The notes under the pieces were generated by a model that was not told the origin of the DNA, did no database searches, and saw nothing but the letters and a program-made list of their open reading frames with translations. From assembly GCA_030765055.1 (NCBI GenBank), contig CM060953.1:188589782-188653781 (forward strand): a stretch of DNA of 64,000 nucleotides, read 5' to 3'. The position numbers were made by a program, and so were the translations under genes. The stretch's first letter is position 1. Every line of letters begins with the position of its first letter. The DNA comes from Mantis religiosa (Eukaryota > Arthropoda > Insecta > Mantodea > Mantidae). Below, piece by piece: positions 32,087-45,801 of the stretch.

Positions 32087-33001
32087 TACGAGAGCTGTTC
32101 AACAAATAATCACATTTATTTTTGACATTGTACCTTTACTCATCCTCATAATTTTCATGATCCTTCTCAAAATAGTCTCCCCTGAATGCGATGCACTTGT
32201 CCCAGCGTTTCTGCCAGTCTTCAAAGACATGCTAGAAACCATTTTTGAAAGATCCTTCAAAATGGCCTCCGCAGCCTTCACCACTGCTTCTGATGATGGT
32301 TAATGCCACCCACGAAGGCGTTTCTTCAAGTTAGGGAATAGAAAAAAGTCACATGTGGCTAAATCCGGACTATAGGGAGGGTGAAGGATGCACTTCACGT
32401 TGGCTTTTGCAAAATATTCAGCAACAACATTGGCAATATGCGGCCGCGCGTTATCATGGTGCAGCATTCTGCCTGCTTCACGGAAATGCGGATTTTTGTG
32501 CCTAATATGGACTTGCAAGGTTTTCAGGACATCCCTGTTGTATTGCCCAGTTACTGATGTGTGTGCAGATACAACATGCTGATAAACCATTCCCTGATAA
32601 TCAAAGAATGACATGACCATAACTTTCCCAGCAGAAGCAACCACTTTTGCTTTTGGGGGGTTGTTGATAAAGGAGATTTCCACACTGAGCTTTGCTGTTT
32701 GCTGTCAGGATCAAAATAATGTAGCCGAGTTTCATCAGCAGTGATTACGTTTTAAAGAAACTCTGGATCTTCCTCTAACATCAAATTTAACTGCAAGTTA
32801 CCCCCATTGCAGCGGTAGGCGATACTGAACATGTCTGAACTTGCCTGGTTCTCACAAGCGGAAACCCGGAGTACTAACAATGAAACTATTACGCCGTGTT
32901 TGTTTCCCATTTAGCTAACAGGATATAATAAGATTTAATTTTAGTGCGAAAAATTATGACCGTAAAAATTATGATCATTCTTTATTGAACAGCCCTCGTA
33001 A
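32087..33001 (-). pseudogene. mariner element, family B copy 2, with both ends
   Basis: Both terminal inverted repeats are visible: 'acgagagctgttcaacaaa' at 32089 and 'ttctttattgaacagccctcgt' ending near 33000, flanked by TA. The minus-strand product includes ADETRLHYFDPDSKQQSSVW (first Asp), then after a frameshift GKVMVMSFFDYQGMVYQHV, HHDNARPHIANVV (second Asp) and PDLATCDFFLFPNLKKRL (third Asp). A stop then truncates the C-terminus before WQKRWDKCIAFRGDYFEK. The DD34D spacing fits mariner. At least one frameshift and one stop make it inactive, but the terminal repeats could still be recognised by a related transposase. Confidence 0.9.
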
Positions 33002-34900
<1,899 letters not shown>

Positions 34901-34943
34901 TTTGCATTTCTTTATGTATTTCTGCATTTCTCTATGTATTTCT

Positions 34944-35965
<1,022 letters not shown>

Positions 35966-36400
35966 TCTTTCTTTATTAGCCAATTTTTTAAACCCATTTT
36001 ACCCAAAGGCATATTAGGAATATAGTTCACAAATTTATGACGATAATACAATTTATAAAAACATAACAAAATTCAATATCAAGCTGACAAACAGTTAACA
36101 TAAACATGAAACATTTGGCCTAAGAAATATTTTATTTAAGAAAGCCATGAAATATTGATAAGTTTTGTAATTCATCAAAATATGTGTAAGTGGTTTTGAA
36201 AACGTGTAACCCAAGGACTGAAACAATAATTCAAGTTCGTATCTTTCAAAAGAGAAAAATGGCCAATCAAATAATATGTCAGGGATATCTTAAAGATAAT
36301 TTCCATAAATACAATTAGATGTGGATTTGATTTTGAATCGAAATAAGTCAGATAAAAATTTGTCATATCCAGTTAACATTTGAGTGAGAACGTAGCTGGA
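35966..36400. other. no feature seen
   Basis: AT-rich sequence between the pyrimidine tract and the RNase H remnant. Confidence 0.5.
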
Positions 36401-36660
36401 TTAACGAATTTACATTTACGTCAGTCAGAAATCTTTGAAAAATATAAATCCTTAGTCAAAGCACCACAATCATTTTTAAACCAGCATTCATTCCAGTCGT
36501 TGATGACAATCTCCTTTAAAGTTTGCCTCACATCAGAAGCAGGGCATGGAGTGTAAACTTCTGTAAGATGAGAAGTCGCAGTTCGCTTCGCAAGCTCATC
36601 TGCACGTTCATTTCCGGCAATCCCCACGTGCTCTCTGACCCATGAGGTTCACAGATGAGA
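36400..36660 (-). pseudogene. LINE RNase H domain C-terminal fragment
   Basis: Minus-strand reading gives VREHVGIAGNERADELAKRT followed by ATSHLTEVYTPCPASDVRQT. The HxGIxGNExADxLAK block is the conserved last motif of RNase H domains carried by I-, R1- and related LINE clades (family knowledge), with its catalytic-region His and Asp visible. Everything upstream (reverse transcriptase and the rest of RNase H) is missing. A stop lies between the VRE and the extended upstream frame. 5'-truncated and inactive; family differs from J1/J2, where no RNase H was seen. Confidence 0.8.
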
Positions 36661-37235
36661 ACCACTTAATAATTGACTTATTTCAGCTGCAATAGGACTG
36701 CTGAGACGTTTGGCTTGTAATATGTATAACAACTAATTACAATTAGAAAACGTGTGATACTGAATATTTTTACTTACTCTGCAATGTGTAGTTGTGTCAG
36801 ATAGTGGATTGTTCATTCCACACAAAACTTTGGTACCACAATTTCATTAGAAGTTTACTTTTAGAAATATTGTCTATAATGTAACAAAAACACTAAAGTT
36901 TCTATTTTAAGTTAAATCAGTTACAAAGTTATGACATGGGGGTACCTTATTATAGGGGAAATAATCTTCAAAATCTTTCTGATTCCTTGTAAGTTGCTGA
37001 GCTTAAAAAGGCAGGCTTCTTTTTTATACGAGACTTAGTTCTCGGCGTTTTGTTCTATCCCAAACACACTCACGAATACACATACATAATTGCAATAATT
37101 TTTGCAATGCTCTCCTTCTAGATTCCGGAGTCCCCAAAGTTAAATTTTCACATAAAACCTGATAGTTTCTGGGCACAATGTAACAAATTCTCTACCTACT
37201 GTAAGAGAGAATATAGATATTGAATTGCATATATA
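36661..37235. other. no feature seen
   Basis: AT-rich unique-looking sequence before mariner C. No supported feature. Confidence 0.5.
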
Positions 37236-37888
37236 AGGTGTGTCCGTAAAATAAGGTCTCCAATTTTATTTAATATATAAAACATGTTTATTGTCAACGA
37301 ATGTTACATTGATGTAAATGCGGAACTTACAGCTATTTTTAAACGTAATCACCATTGCGATCGATGCACTTTTGCATGCGCTGTGGCAGTTTCTGTATAC
37401 CCTTGTCATAGCATTCTCCCGCCAAGTTGCGCAGGTAGCATTCAACCTCGTTTTTCAAATCATCGTCAGTCTGGAAATGTATTCCACCCGGGTGTGACTT
37501 CAACTCAGGAAACAGATGATAATCACTGGGTGCTAAGTCTGAACTGTAGGAGATTGGTGAGGATGTCCCATACAAACTGGGCCACGAGATCAGCCGTTTA
37601 TGTCTTCGGTGAAAAAGTTGGGGACCCACCTCGCACACACCTTGCGATAATGCAAATGTTCGGTCAAAATCTTGTCAATCGTAGTCTTACTGACTTCAGG
37701 GATAAGTTCGCACATCTCGCGAACTGTCACACTTCGGTCTTTAAGTATTTCTTGCTCCACTTCTGCAAATGTTTCGGCTGAAACCGAAGGCCGACCAGAA
37801 CGCTGTTTGTCATGGACTTCTGTACGTCCGTCTTTGAACTCTCTGACCCACTTTCGCACGTCTTTGACGTCCATACAGTGTGGCCCAT
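37236..37888 (-). pseudogene. mariner family C copy with catalytic core deleted
   Basis: The terminal-repeat-like end 'gtgtgtccgtaaaataagg' lies near 37240. The minus-strand product has an N-terminal HTH part (MDVKDVRKWVREFKDG, RSGRPSVSAETFAEVE, VREMCELIPEVSKTTIDKIL, HYRKVCARWVPNFFTED). It then jumps directly to SSDLAPSDYHLFPELKSH, LKNEVECYLRNLAGECYDKG and LPQRMQKCIDRNGDYV. The segment that should contain the first two catalytic Asp residues is gone, and a frameshift lies at the join. The extreme N-terminus is cut where the IS630 copy A2 begins (~37888). Non-autonomous and inactive. Confidence 0.88.
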
Positions 37889-38192
37889 AGCCTTCGCATA
37901 AGGGCGGTGCATAAGGTGTCTAAACACAAATTTCATTTTCGAAAACAGTTTTGCAGCTCTTACAAACTAAGTTGTAATTCTTACTATGGTAGTAATCTCC
38001 ACGCTTTTGTTAGATATTAAATAGTACATAGGCATTTGGAACAAAACCCTGTTCTACTCCAGCAGGCATGATAAACAACTGCCGGCCTTTCAATATCGCT
38101 GCCGAGTCCCTGTAACGTATTTCACTCCAGGCATATGGTCCAGTATGTGCTGTATTTATATAAGTTTCATCCATATAAACTATATAAACTTC

Positions 38193-38832
38193 GTGGAAAT
38201 TAATTATTCTGTCACACTGGCCGTGTGTAGGCTAAATTGTGGAAACGTAGAGTCAGACTGAAAAATTCAATGCCATAGCCGGGATTTGAACCACGGATCT
38301 TCTGGTTTCCGTCCAGCCGCACTACCATTTTGCTACTATGGCCAACGTGCCGATATGACATTAAATTCTCCAACTGACTCATATTTTGTTGGAGTTGGAG
38401 AATTTAATGTCATATCGGCACGTTGGCCATAGTAGCAAAATGGTAGTGCGGCTGGACGGAAAACAGAAGATCCGTGGTTCAAATCCCGGCTATGGCATTG
38501 AATTTTTCAGTCTGACTCTACGTTTCCACAATTTAGCCTACACACGGCCAGTGTGAAAGAATAATTAATTTCCATTAAATAACCTAATAGTGGTTAACTA
38601 TAAAGCCCGGGCCTTAAAGTACTTACATGTAGTAAGTCGCCATTAAGGTAGTTGTCTCATGTGTTTATGAGAACTCCTAAGTGGTTTACCGGGAAAATAT
38701 GAGTCAGTTTAATGTCATATCGGCACGTTGGCCATAGTAGCACAATGGTAGTGCGGCTGGACGGAAACCAGAAGATCCGTGGTTCAAATCCCGGCTATGG
38801 CATTGAATTTTTCAGTCTGACTCTACGTTTCC
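38193..38832 (+). mobile_element. SINE4 dimer with inverted 5' portion and 14-bp TSD
   Basis: The perfect 14-bp duplication ACTATATAAACTTC (38179-38192 and 38833-38846) frames the insert. Inside, 38193-38393 is an inverted copy of 38393-38578. Then come a single 91-bp core (38598-38692, reverse orientation to the array at 20.4-22.5 kb) and a second tRNA-like head. The three heads lie at 38272-38342 (-), 38426-38497 (+) and 38731-38802 (+). Copy A1 of the host transposon supplies the empty site. TSD length is typical of LINE-driven retroposition; internal inversion resembles twin-primed insertions (family knowledge). Confidence 0.92.
38731..38802 (+). other. tRNA-like head of SINE4, foldable
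   Basis: It can form a 7/7 acceptor stem (GCCATAG with CTATGGC), D stem GCAC/GTGC and anticodon stem CTGG/CCAG around a 7-nt loop ACGGAAA. The T stem is poor (CGTGG against CCCGG, two mismatches) and position 33 is C, not T. It recurs inside a repeat, so I call it a tRNA-derived SINE head, not a tRNA gene. B-box-like GGTTCAAATCC is intact. Confidence 0.75.
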
Positions 38833-39560
38833 ACTATATAAACTTCACTTCGTTATCTCCGAATATTTCGTAAATACTTAAGCCTCTTTGCACGTATAGT
38901 GCGATGTTCGATTAAAATTTGTCTGTCACTCCTAGCTTCAAAAGAACTCTTCTTAATGTTCAGACACTGCCTTGGAAGCCAATAGAATTTTTAGCTTCAT
39001 AAGCACTTTCTTCAGAGTTGATCTTTGTTTTTCTGTGTTTTAAAACTTATTCATAGTTCGCCTAACTACTTCTGAATTAAAACATCCAAATTAGATTTTT
39101 TGCATGTTGATAATCTTTGTTTACTGGGCATAGAGAAGGACGTTGTTGCACTAGCACCAATGGCTTTTCTTTCCTTAATAACTCACTTAAACTGCTTTCA
39201 GACACAACTGTTGCCTCAGATACCCTTCCCCAGATTTTTATAGCTGACCTAGACCATTGTTCGTTTTTTATAAATCTGTGGATAATTCTTATTATTTCTC
39301 GTGTTTTTAAATGTAGTACTTTGTTTCCTAATGTGCTGCTAGGAGGCGTCATTTATAAGTTCTCTCTTGGTACCAGGAGACAAGCATATTTTGAAACAAG
39401 CTGTAGTATTACCGAGTAGCTCTACACGTGTTTAGTTGCTCGCAACTGGTACGCAACTGACCTGCCCTCCGCTCCAGTTGCAACCGTTCTGAGATGGATT
39501 CGTCCAGATACCACTGCGCATCGCTCTGCACCTTTCAATATAAAAAAATACATCTGTACC

Positions 39561-40337
39561 TAAAATATGTTCCTTAAAATGAACTGTATATCCTAAACCA
39601 TCTGATAAGAATGCATATATCGTATTGTTTCATAATTGTATTCAACTAAATTGCATTTTAGAGAATAACCTATATCTCAAAACGTGCTGTCATTAAACAT
39701 CATTTTTGGATGACCTTTAATATTTTGGAAGTACTTGTATGTGGTTCTGAGAACTGCCACTCTACACGCCATGCTTATGGCTCGCCTGACGTTTATTACA
39801 ACTCAAATCAGTAAGACCAAATATCCTTTATGCTACAATCGGATCCAATTTCCATAACACACACTCAAGTATTGCTATTAAAACATGATGACGTAGCCAA
39901 AAGTCTACAACTATAATTACTTTAGAGGACTTCCTTCTCCGAATATAATTACATCTTCTATGGAAATATACTAATTATTATTCACCTTAAGTATTGTTTA
40001 AGTTCATTTTGTATACACATATTAAATCTAAGTCATTCTTTATAATAATTTTTGAAGCCTTTTATAAATCTTTGTGAATAATTAGAAATGTTACTCCCGT
40101 AAGTTTATTTTACTGCTAGCGCCATCTGTTGAGGGCAAGATGCAGTAGACCAAATGCACTTTTTTATACAGGTGGCTTGCTAAACACAACTTCTCTTGCT
40201 TTGTGTCATCAGTGTAACCAAAGTAGTGTTTCCTATGTAACTATTTATAGCAATAACTTAAAGATTTAAATTCATATTGTCTTCACAAAATTTTATTCTT
40301 CTATCACTTCAAAGTTTTAGATAAATTTTTGGATATT
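39561..40337. other. no feature seen
   Basis: AT-rich flank between IS630 A2 and mariner B3. A 'gcgccatctgttgaggg' phrase near 40120 resembles similar short phrases near 23960, 31085 and 41630, too short to classify. Confidence 0.45.
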
Positions 40338-41256
40338 ACGGTGCTGTTCCATAAAGGTTAATCATAATTTATTTACGGTCATAATTTTTCGCACTAAAAT
40401 TCAGTGTTATTATATTACGTCAGCTTAATGTGAAACCAACACGCCGTAAGTGTCATTGTTGGTACTCCTGGTTCCCACCTGTGAGAACCAAACAAGTTCA
40501 GACATGCCCAGTATCACCTATCGCTGTAATGGAGGTAACATGCAGTTAAAGTTGATGTTAGAGGAAGATCCTGAGTTCTTTCAAACGTAATCACTATTGA
40601 TGAAACTTGGCTACATCATTTTGAACCTGAGAGCAAACAGCAAAGCTCAGTGTGGAAATCTCTTTCATCACCAACCCCCCCCCCCTAAATAAACAAAAGT
40701 GGTTGCTTCTGATGGGAAAGTTATGGTTATCTCATTCTTTGATGTTCATGGAATGGTTTATCAGTATTTTGTACCTGCACACACATCAGTAACTGGACAA
40801 TACCACAAGGATGTCCTGAAAACATTGCAAGTCCATATCAGGCGCAAAAGACCACATTTCCGTGAAGCAGGCTTAATGCTGGACCACGATAATGCGCGGC
40901 CGCATATTGCCAATGTTGTTGCTGAATATCTTGCAAAAATCAACATGAAGTACATCCCTCACCCTCCTAATAGTCCAGATTTAGCCCCATGTGCCTTTTT
41001 TCTATTCCCTAACTTGAAGAAACGTCTTCGTGGGAGGCATTAGCCATCATCAGAATCAGTGGTGAAAGCTGCGGAAGCGATTGTGAAGGATCTCTCAGAA
41101 AATGGTCTCCAGCATATCTTTGAAGACTGGCAGAAATGCTGGGACAAGTACATGGCATTCAGGGAGACTACTTTGAGAAGGACCATCGAAATTATGAGAA
41201 TGAGTAAAGGTACGTTGTCAAGAAACAATTGTCATTGTTTACTGAACAGCCCACAT
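40338..41256 (+). pseudogene. mariner element, family B copy 3, third catalytic Asp lost
   Basis: Decayed terminal repeats at both ends ('gtgctgttcca' and 'tttactgaacagccc'). Plus-strand product: IDETWLHHFEPESKQQSSVW (first Asp), a C-run and stop near 40675-40690, then GKVMVISFFDVHGMVYQYFV, VTGQYHKDVLKTLQVHIRR, DHDNARPHIANVV (second Asp) and NSPDLAPCAFFLFPNLKKRL, where the expected Asp is Ala. A stop follows GRH, and WQKCWDKYMAFRETTLRR continues in frame behind it. The loss of a catalytic residue, a stop and a C-run make it clearly inactive. Confidence 0.9.
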
Positions 41257-41711
41257 ATATCAACCTTCGTCTCTAACTGTCCATTTCTTTTGCTTTTCTT
41301 CCATCAATAACAATATTTGTACTTCACTACACAAGCATTTTATCTTCTTTAACCTCAACAATCACTCCAGAATTGACAATTAAACTTTGCTTGGGACTAA
41401 TCATAAAGGTGGCATCAGATTTCACTGGAAGATTGACCACCCCTTGAATGTAAACAAATTTATTACTTAAAAAAAATTGTGGACGTATGTGAAGAGCGCT
41501 ACTCATAAATGGTCAATTAAGTAGCTAACCGGAAATTTATAGTGAAACTTCCGAAGATGTGACACCAAGATGTTCAAGAAAATCACTGAACACTACTGAG
41601 CGCTACTGACTGCGTCTTACTCCCAAGAGATGGCGCCACCTGTAATATTGTACTGCGGAAAGAAACATTTGTATTTAATTGGAACGTTTTATAACCAAAT
41701 AAAACTATGTT
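41257..41711. other. no confident feature; small dispersed repeat at 41610-41665
   Basis: 41610-41665 ('ggcgccacctgtaatattgtactgcgg') is repeated in reverse at 34445-34500. Otherwise AT-rich flank of LINE J1 copy 2. Confidence 0.45.
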
Positions 41712-43131
41712 ATTTTGTTTAGCCCGCTTGTCGCCCCTACTGGGGGACATTCAAGCTATTCCTCCCCATCAGTTTGGTTTTCGTCCTGGGCACTCGACAT
41801 CACAGCAGTTGCTCCGTCTGGTGGAGGCCGCTGCCCTGGGTTTCCAGGAAAGGGCATTCACTGCGGCGGTATCTCTGGATGTCGAGAAGGCCTTCTCTAC
41901 CACCCGGCATGCAGGCCTCCTACACAAACTAATCACCCTGGGGCTTCCTGCACACATGATACACATTTTACACTCATTCCTCAAACACAGACATTTCACA
42001 GTTGTTGTGGCGGGAAAGCTTTCTACCAGACGACCCATCAGAGGAGGCGTCCTAGAAGGCTCTGTCTTATCCCCTACACTCTCTAGCGTGTATGTGGCGG
42101 ATCTCCCCACGGAGCTACACGTCAACATAGCCCAATATGCGGACGACGTGTTACTATACAACACAAATAGAAACGCACGCAGAGCCTTCAACCCAATACA
42201 GCGACACCTAAGCCTCATTCATGATTGGTGTAGGCTTTGGCGATTGTCTATCAACCCAGAGAAAAGCCAAGCCATACTCTTCACTAAGCGTCACTTTCCC
42301 GCCAACCTCCCCGCCTTTAATTATTCTGGCAGAAGGATAGAGTGGATAAATTCTCTAAAATACTTAGGTGTAAAGCTGGACAAGGGCCTAACTTTTCAGG
42401 GTCACATCCAGGAGGTAACTCATCGGGCATGCGGAGCTTCGGCTTCGTTATACCCCATGATGCGCTCAGGAATGCCGACACCCCTTAAGTTGCGCCTTTT
42501 TCAGGCTTTAATTCTTCCAATCATGCTTTATGCGTGTGAGATCTGGGGCATGGCCGCAGAATCCAATCTGCGACAAATTCAGCGTGTACAAAATAGATGT
42601 CTTAGGGCCATCTATTCTGTTTGCTGGAGGTTTCCCGTGAGATATCTTCATGAAGCCTCATCTCTCCACTATGTGAAAGATGTCATTAGGCGCCGGGCCA
42701 CAAAATTCTACGCGAGTTTGCCTCAACATCAGAGTGCCCTGGTTAGGTCTCTATAGAACTATAGAACAACCGAAAGACGCTACAAGCTATATTGGCTTCC
42801 CCGCATGGCATGCGGGCACACCTGGTAACAATAGATTTCTTATTTCAACCTAAAATTATTACTGTTTGAATTTAATAGACTTTCTAAATTAAACTCTTCC
42901 TAAAAATTATCACACCAGCGGTGCTAACATAGCGTTGCACCCGAGTTGGCTACCATGAGGAGCTACGGCTACCTCCCTTCTTTTCATCTACATTATCTTA
43001 AACCACCAACCTGCAAAACCCCACATTTCCTGTCCTTAAGTGGTTAAGTCCGTGTAGGACAGGTACACGAATGACACACATCGTGCTGACCGTCAGTCAG
43101 CCGCCAGCTGCTTGAATGAATGAATGAATGT
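41712..43131 (+). pseudogene. Jockey-type LINE J1, copy 2: long open reverse-transcriptase frame, 5'-truncated
   Basis: The open frame 41707-42756 (349 codons) covers most of a non-LTR reverse transcriptase. QFGFRPGHSTSQQ is at residues 22-34, domain A SLDVEKAF with catalytic Asp58, a LEGSVLSPTL block at 116-125, the YADD box at 144-147, EKSQAILF at 185-192 and LKYLGVKLDKGL at 217-228. After that comes the LYACEIWGM post-RT region. The ATG lies in flanking DNA, so it is fortuitous; the true protein would begin upstream with an endonuclease that is missing. A 3' UTR follows ('gagctacggctacctcc', shared with J1 copy 1), ending in (TGAA)n. The catalytic residues are intact, but a 5'-truncated copy cannot move by itself. 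No RNase H is seen. Confidence 0.88.
43113..43131 (+). repeat. (TGAA)n tail of LINE J1
   Basis: TGAATGAATGAATGAATG directly at the LINE 3' end, the kind of short tandem tail used instead of poly(A) by some non-LTR elements. Copy 1 lacks a clear counterpart. Confidence 0.7.
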
Positions 43132-44524
43132 TCTTTTGTTTGCACTTGGGTTTAATTGTTATTTATGGTGGGGAACTAAACAGTAGCAACAACGAGTAAT
43201 GAGGCGATATCGAAGATAGAAATAATTGTGTATGAGAAAGGAAGTCCTCTAAAGAGAGTAGATGTCCAAGCCTTTCGTGGCCTAGTTATATCTGATTGTC
43301 AATCTCCTCGAATTATGCTACGGAATTGTATGAGCAATATGTAATTGGTATAAACTAGAATTTGTCTTGAGATAAGTTATGCTAGTAATAACTGGTAAAC
43401 ATGCATCAGGGGCACACCTTAAGCTATGGCGATATTTATCACTGAGTGCTTATTTACCATTATTACTAGTCCTTTAAGCTTAACCTTCATTTAAATTAAC
43501 ATAATTTAGAAGATATACTAAGTCTTTAAGTTTATAAGCTCTCAAACACGTGACACAGAGCTTCAAGAAAATCACAGCCCTGTACTTATCTTTTTTTCTT
43601 TTTATAAAATTGGAATACAGTAATTCTTACGACACTGACTTAAGTAACAGGTACTCAAAATATTTTCCTGAAAAATGAACTGTATCTCTTAAATTATCTG
43701 AAAAATTCATAGGTTGTTTTGTCACGTATGCTTTGGTGAGGTGAAGGAACTTGATTTACTTTAGGAATTTATTTGAAATCTTAATAACACGAGGTTTCTT
43801 TATACAATTGAGTTTATTAACTTGTCGCAGCAACTCTATACGTTGAGCCCGGTAGTTAGAAATGGGGCATCAGCAGGTCCTTGGGTTCAAACCAACATGG
43901 CGGATGGGATGTTCCAGCAGCTTTTCTGCTGATCAAATGGGAAAATTCCCTAGGCTCAACGTGTGTTGGCCCCCACATTTTGGTTTTGGTCGTTAATACA
44001 TATAGCCATGGTTGTGGCGAGCAGTCGCTTCTACACTCAGATGACAACCTATTTCAGGACCAGGAGGAGCCCGTGATGATCAACGTATGATGACAACTTT
44101 GGACACCCATGGAAGGATGGAGGCTGGCAGATGTATAATGGAACAACTCGTGATAAACTGGAAGAAATATGATAAACCCAATTTAGGTTAGGTCAGCAAT
44201 CATTATTAAAGAATGAAAATAGCTTTTTTTATTTATTCTTTTAGATAGATGCTTGTAATTAGATTAACCTTTTAGTTGCATAATTTGTATAAGATTCCTG
44301 AATAGGTTATATTTATATTGTAAGCTGCTGGAAGTCAGCATCATCAGGTTTATTAGTTATTTAGTTTAATTAGAAATAAAATGTGTTTGCACAACTCTCC
44401 TTTGTAACATCATAAAAGGAATAAGATCGGTAGACGAACATGCTTTGGTACAGCTTCTAGAAGCCAAAGCTTTAGCAATGCAGTTTTCATCTTTTTATTT
44501 TTTTATTTCTTTAGTACTACTAAT
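43132..44524. other. no feature seen
   Basis: AT-rich flank with short frames only. Nothing I can support up to the inverted repeat at 44525. Confidence 0.5.
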
Positions 44525-44690
44525 ATCTGAAAACAAAACAATTTTAAAAACAGAATCGAGTGCTGGTATTTCAAAATTCATTATGCCATGTTTGTTTTTT
44601 AAAATAAATATCTTTTCCCAATCCATTAAATCAATGGGACCATTAAATAGTTTTAATAATTTACTTCTGGAATTATTTCTTGATTCAATG

Positions 44691-44832
44691 ACTTAAGTAC
44701 TAACAAGAAGATGTTAACATCTATCGTTTGTAATTATGACGACAGCTTTGTTTCCGGCTGAGGGTGTGGAGAATGTTCCATGAAATCGCGATCCTGGACA
44801 ATTTAGAAGTAAAAGGTCATCATTTCTTATAA
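44691..44832 (+). repeat. direct repeat E, copy 1 (copy 2 at 46050-46212)
   Basis: 'tactaacaagaa', 'gacgacagctttgtttccgg', 'tgagggtgtgg' and 'tcgcgatcctggacaattta' recur in the same order and strand at 46050-46165. Copy 1 continues at 45830 after the D insertion ('ttataagataagttacaaa'). Confidence 0.85.
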
Positions 44833-45460
44833 ATTTAATTTAACCCATGGTGCGACAGCCCTTAGAGGGCCAAGGCCTACCAACCTGACTGCCGGCTTCA
44901 CGCCCACATACCTACGGCAAAGGTGGACGATCATCCAACCGATACCGGGAGGAGATGTGGTCAGCATCTTGACATCCCCCAGCCAGAATGTTGGTTTTCG
45001 GTACCAGGGTCGCTTACCTAGCGTAAGCTCTTCACTTTTCTCACGATGCTGAGTGGGCACCGGTCATTTACCCGGGACCTAAAGTCCGGGACCTGAAGTC
45101 CCCACCACGTGGGTGGGATCGAACCCGGGGCGCTTTCCGTGTCCGGCCCCCCAGTGACCTACTTCGGTAGGTACGGGTTTGGCGCACCCGGGGTACCGAG
45201 CCAACAGACTCCCTCGTGAGGGCTCCTCTTCGTGGTTGAGGGAGACGGTCAACAGGCCCACCCACGTGTAGGCCGTGCGTGGAGACCCTTGGAGAAGGAT
45301 TTTAGATTCTTTTCTAGTTTAGAGTTTAGGATTTAGTGAACGAAATTTTTAGTAGGTTTTGATTGATGTTTTTTATGTACGTGTATTTGTAATAGGTTTT
45401 GTTACACTTGTATAGTTTTTAGTAAGTTTTATATCTGGCTTTCGCCATGATTAGTTTTCT

Positions 45461-45497
45461 AAAGGGCGCTGAAGACCGCCGTAGTTGAGCGCCCTTT
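45461..45497. other. perfect 10-bp inverted repeat, 17-nt loop
   Basis: AAAGGGCGCT (45461-45470) and AGCGCCCTTT (45488-45497). Located within element D. Stable hairpins near 3' ends can serve as reverse-transcriptase recognition signals in some LINEs (family knowledge); role here is a guess. Confidence 0.85.
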
Positions 45498-45553
45498 ATA
45501 TATATCATCATTCCGTGTCCAGAGACCAAGGCATGCTACCTTAGCCCGCTACG

Positions 45554-45801
45554 GCCGTGCCGTGGCTCAGTGGTTAGACCGCTGGGTTCTCACCAAGGCG
45601 GCCCGGGTTCGATCACAGGAGACCGCAAGGTGAGATTTGTGGTGGACATCACGGCGCTGGGCGGGTTTTCTCCGGTATCTCCGGTTTCCCCGCCATCTCA
45701 TTCCACCGGTGCGCCATCTTACTCTCATGTATCATCAGTGTCACCGCCTGCGGTGCCGTATGTAGTAAAAGCGGACGTTAAACACTACACATTTAATTTT
45801 T
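45554..45801 (+). mobile_element. SINE2 with 13-bp TSD, nested in D
   Basis: tRNA-like head with A box (GTGGCTCAGTGGTTAGA) and B box (GGGTTCGATCAC), then a body with 'gtttctccggtatctccggtttcc'-type pyrimidine-rich sequence and the tail 'aagcggacgttaaacacta'. TTAGCCCGCTACG at 45541-45553 repeats at 45802-45814. Another copy lies at 62626-62872 (-). Confidence 0.93.

Larger units (their letters stand above)
37889..39560 (-). pseudogene. IS630/Tc1-type transposase fossil, copy A2, interrupted by SINE4
   Basis: Minus-strand parts 39560-38833 and 38192-37889. The first contains the N-terminal frame 39352-39077: MTPPSSTLGNKVLHLKTREI, then IRIIHRFIKNEQWSRSAIKI and SEATVVSESSLSELLR, a helix-turn-helix DNA-binding region. 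The second corresponds to the MDET catalytic region and after. It aligns with copy A1 (2085-3090). The 640-bp SINE4 dimer sits just before the catalytic block. A1 and A2 stop being similar at the same place (about 3085 / 37889), so A2 was probably already 3'-truncated or both share that end. Stops and frameshifts make it inactive. Confidence 0.82.

Noticed and set aside
37284..37781. 165-codon plus-strand ORF
   Set aside because: Antisense shadow of mariner C.
38426..38497. Functional tRNA gene
   Set aside because: Acceptor, D and anticodon stems fold, but the T stem has mismatches, position 33 is C, and the sequence is repeated several times inside a SINE dimer.
45461..45497. Hammerhead core in element D (CTGAAGA)
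   Set aside because: CTGAAGA occurs in the loop, but no GAAA follows a stem II; only the simple hairpin is supported.
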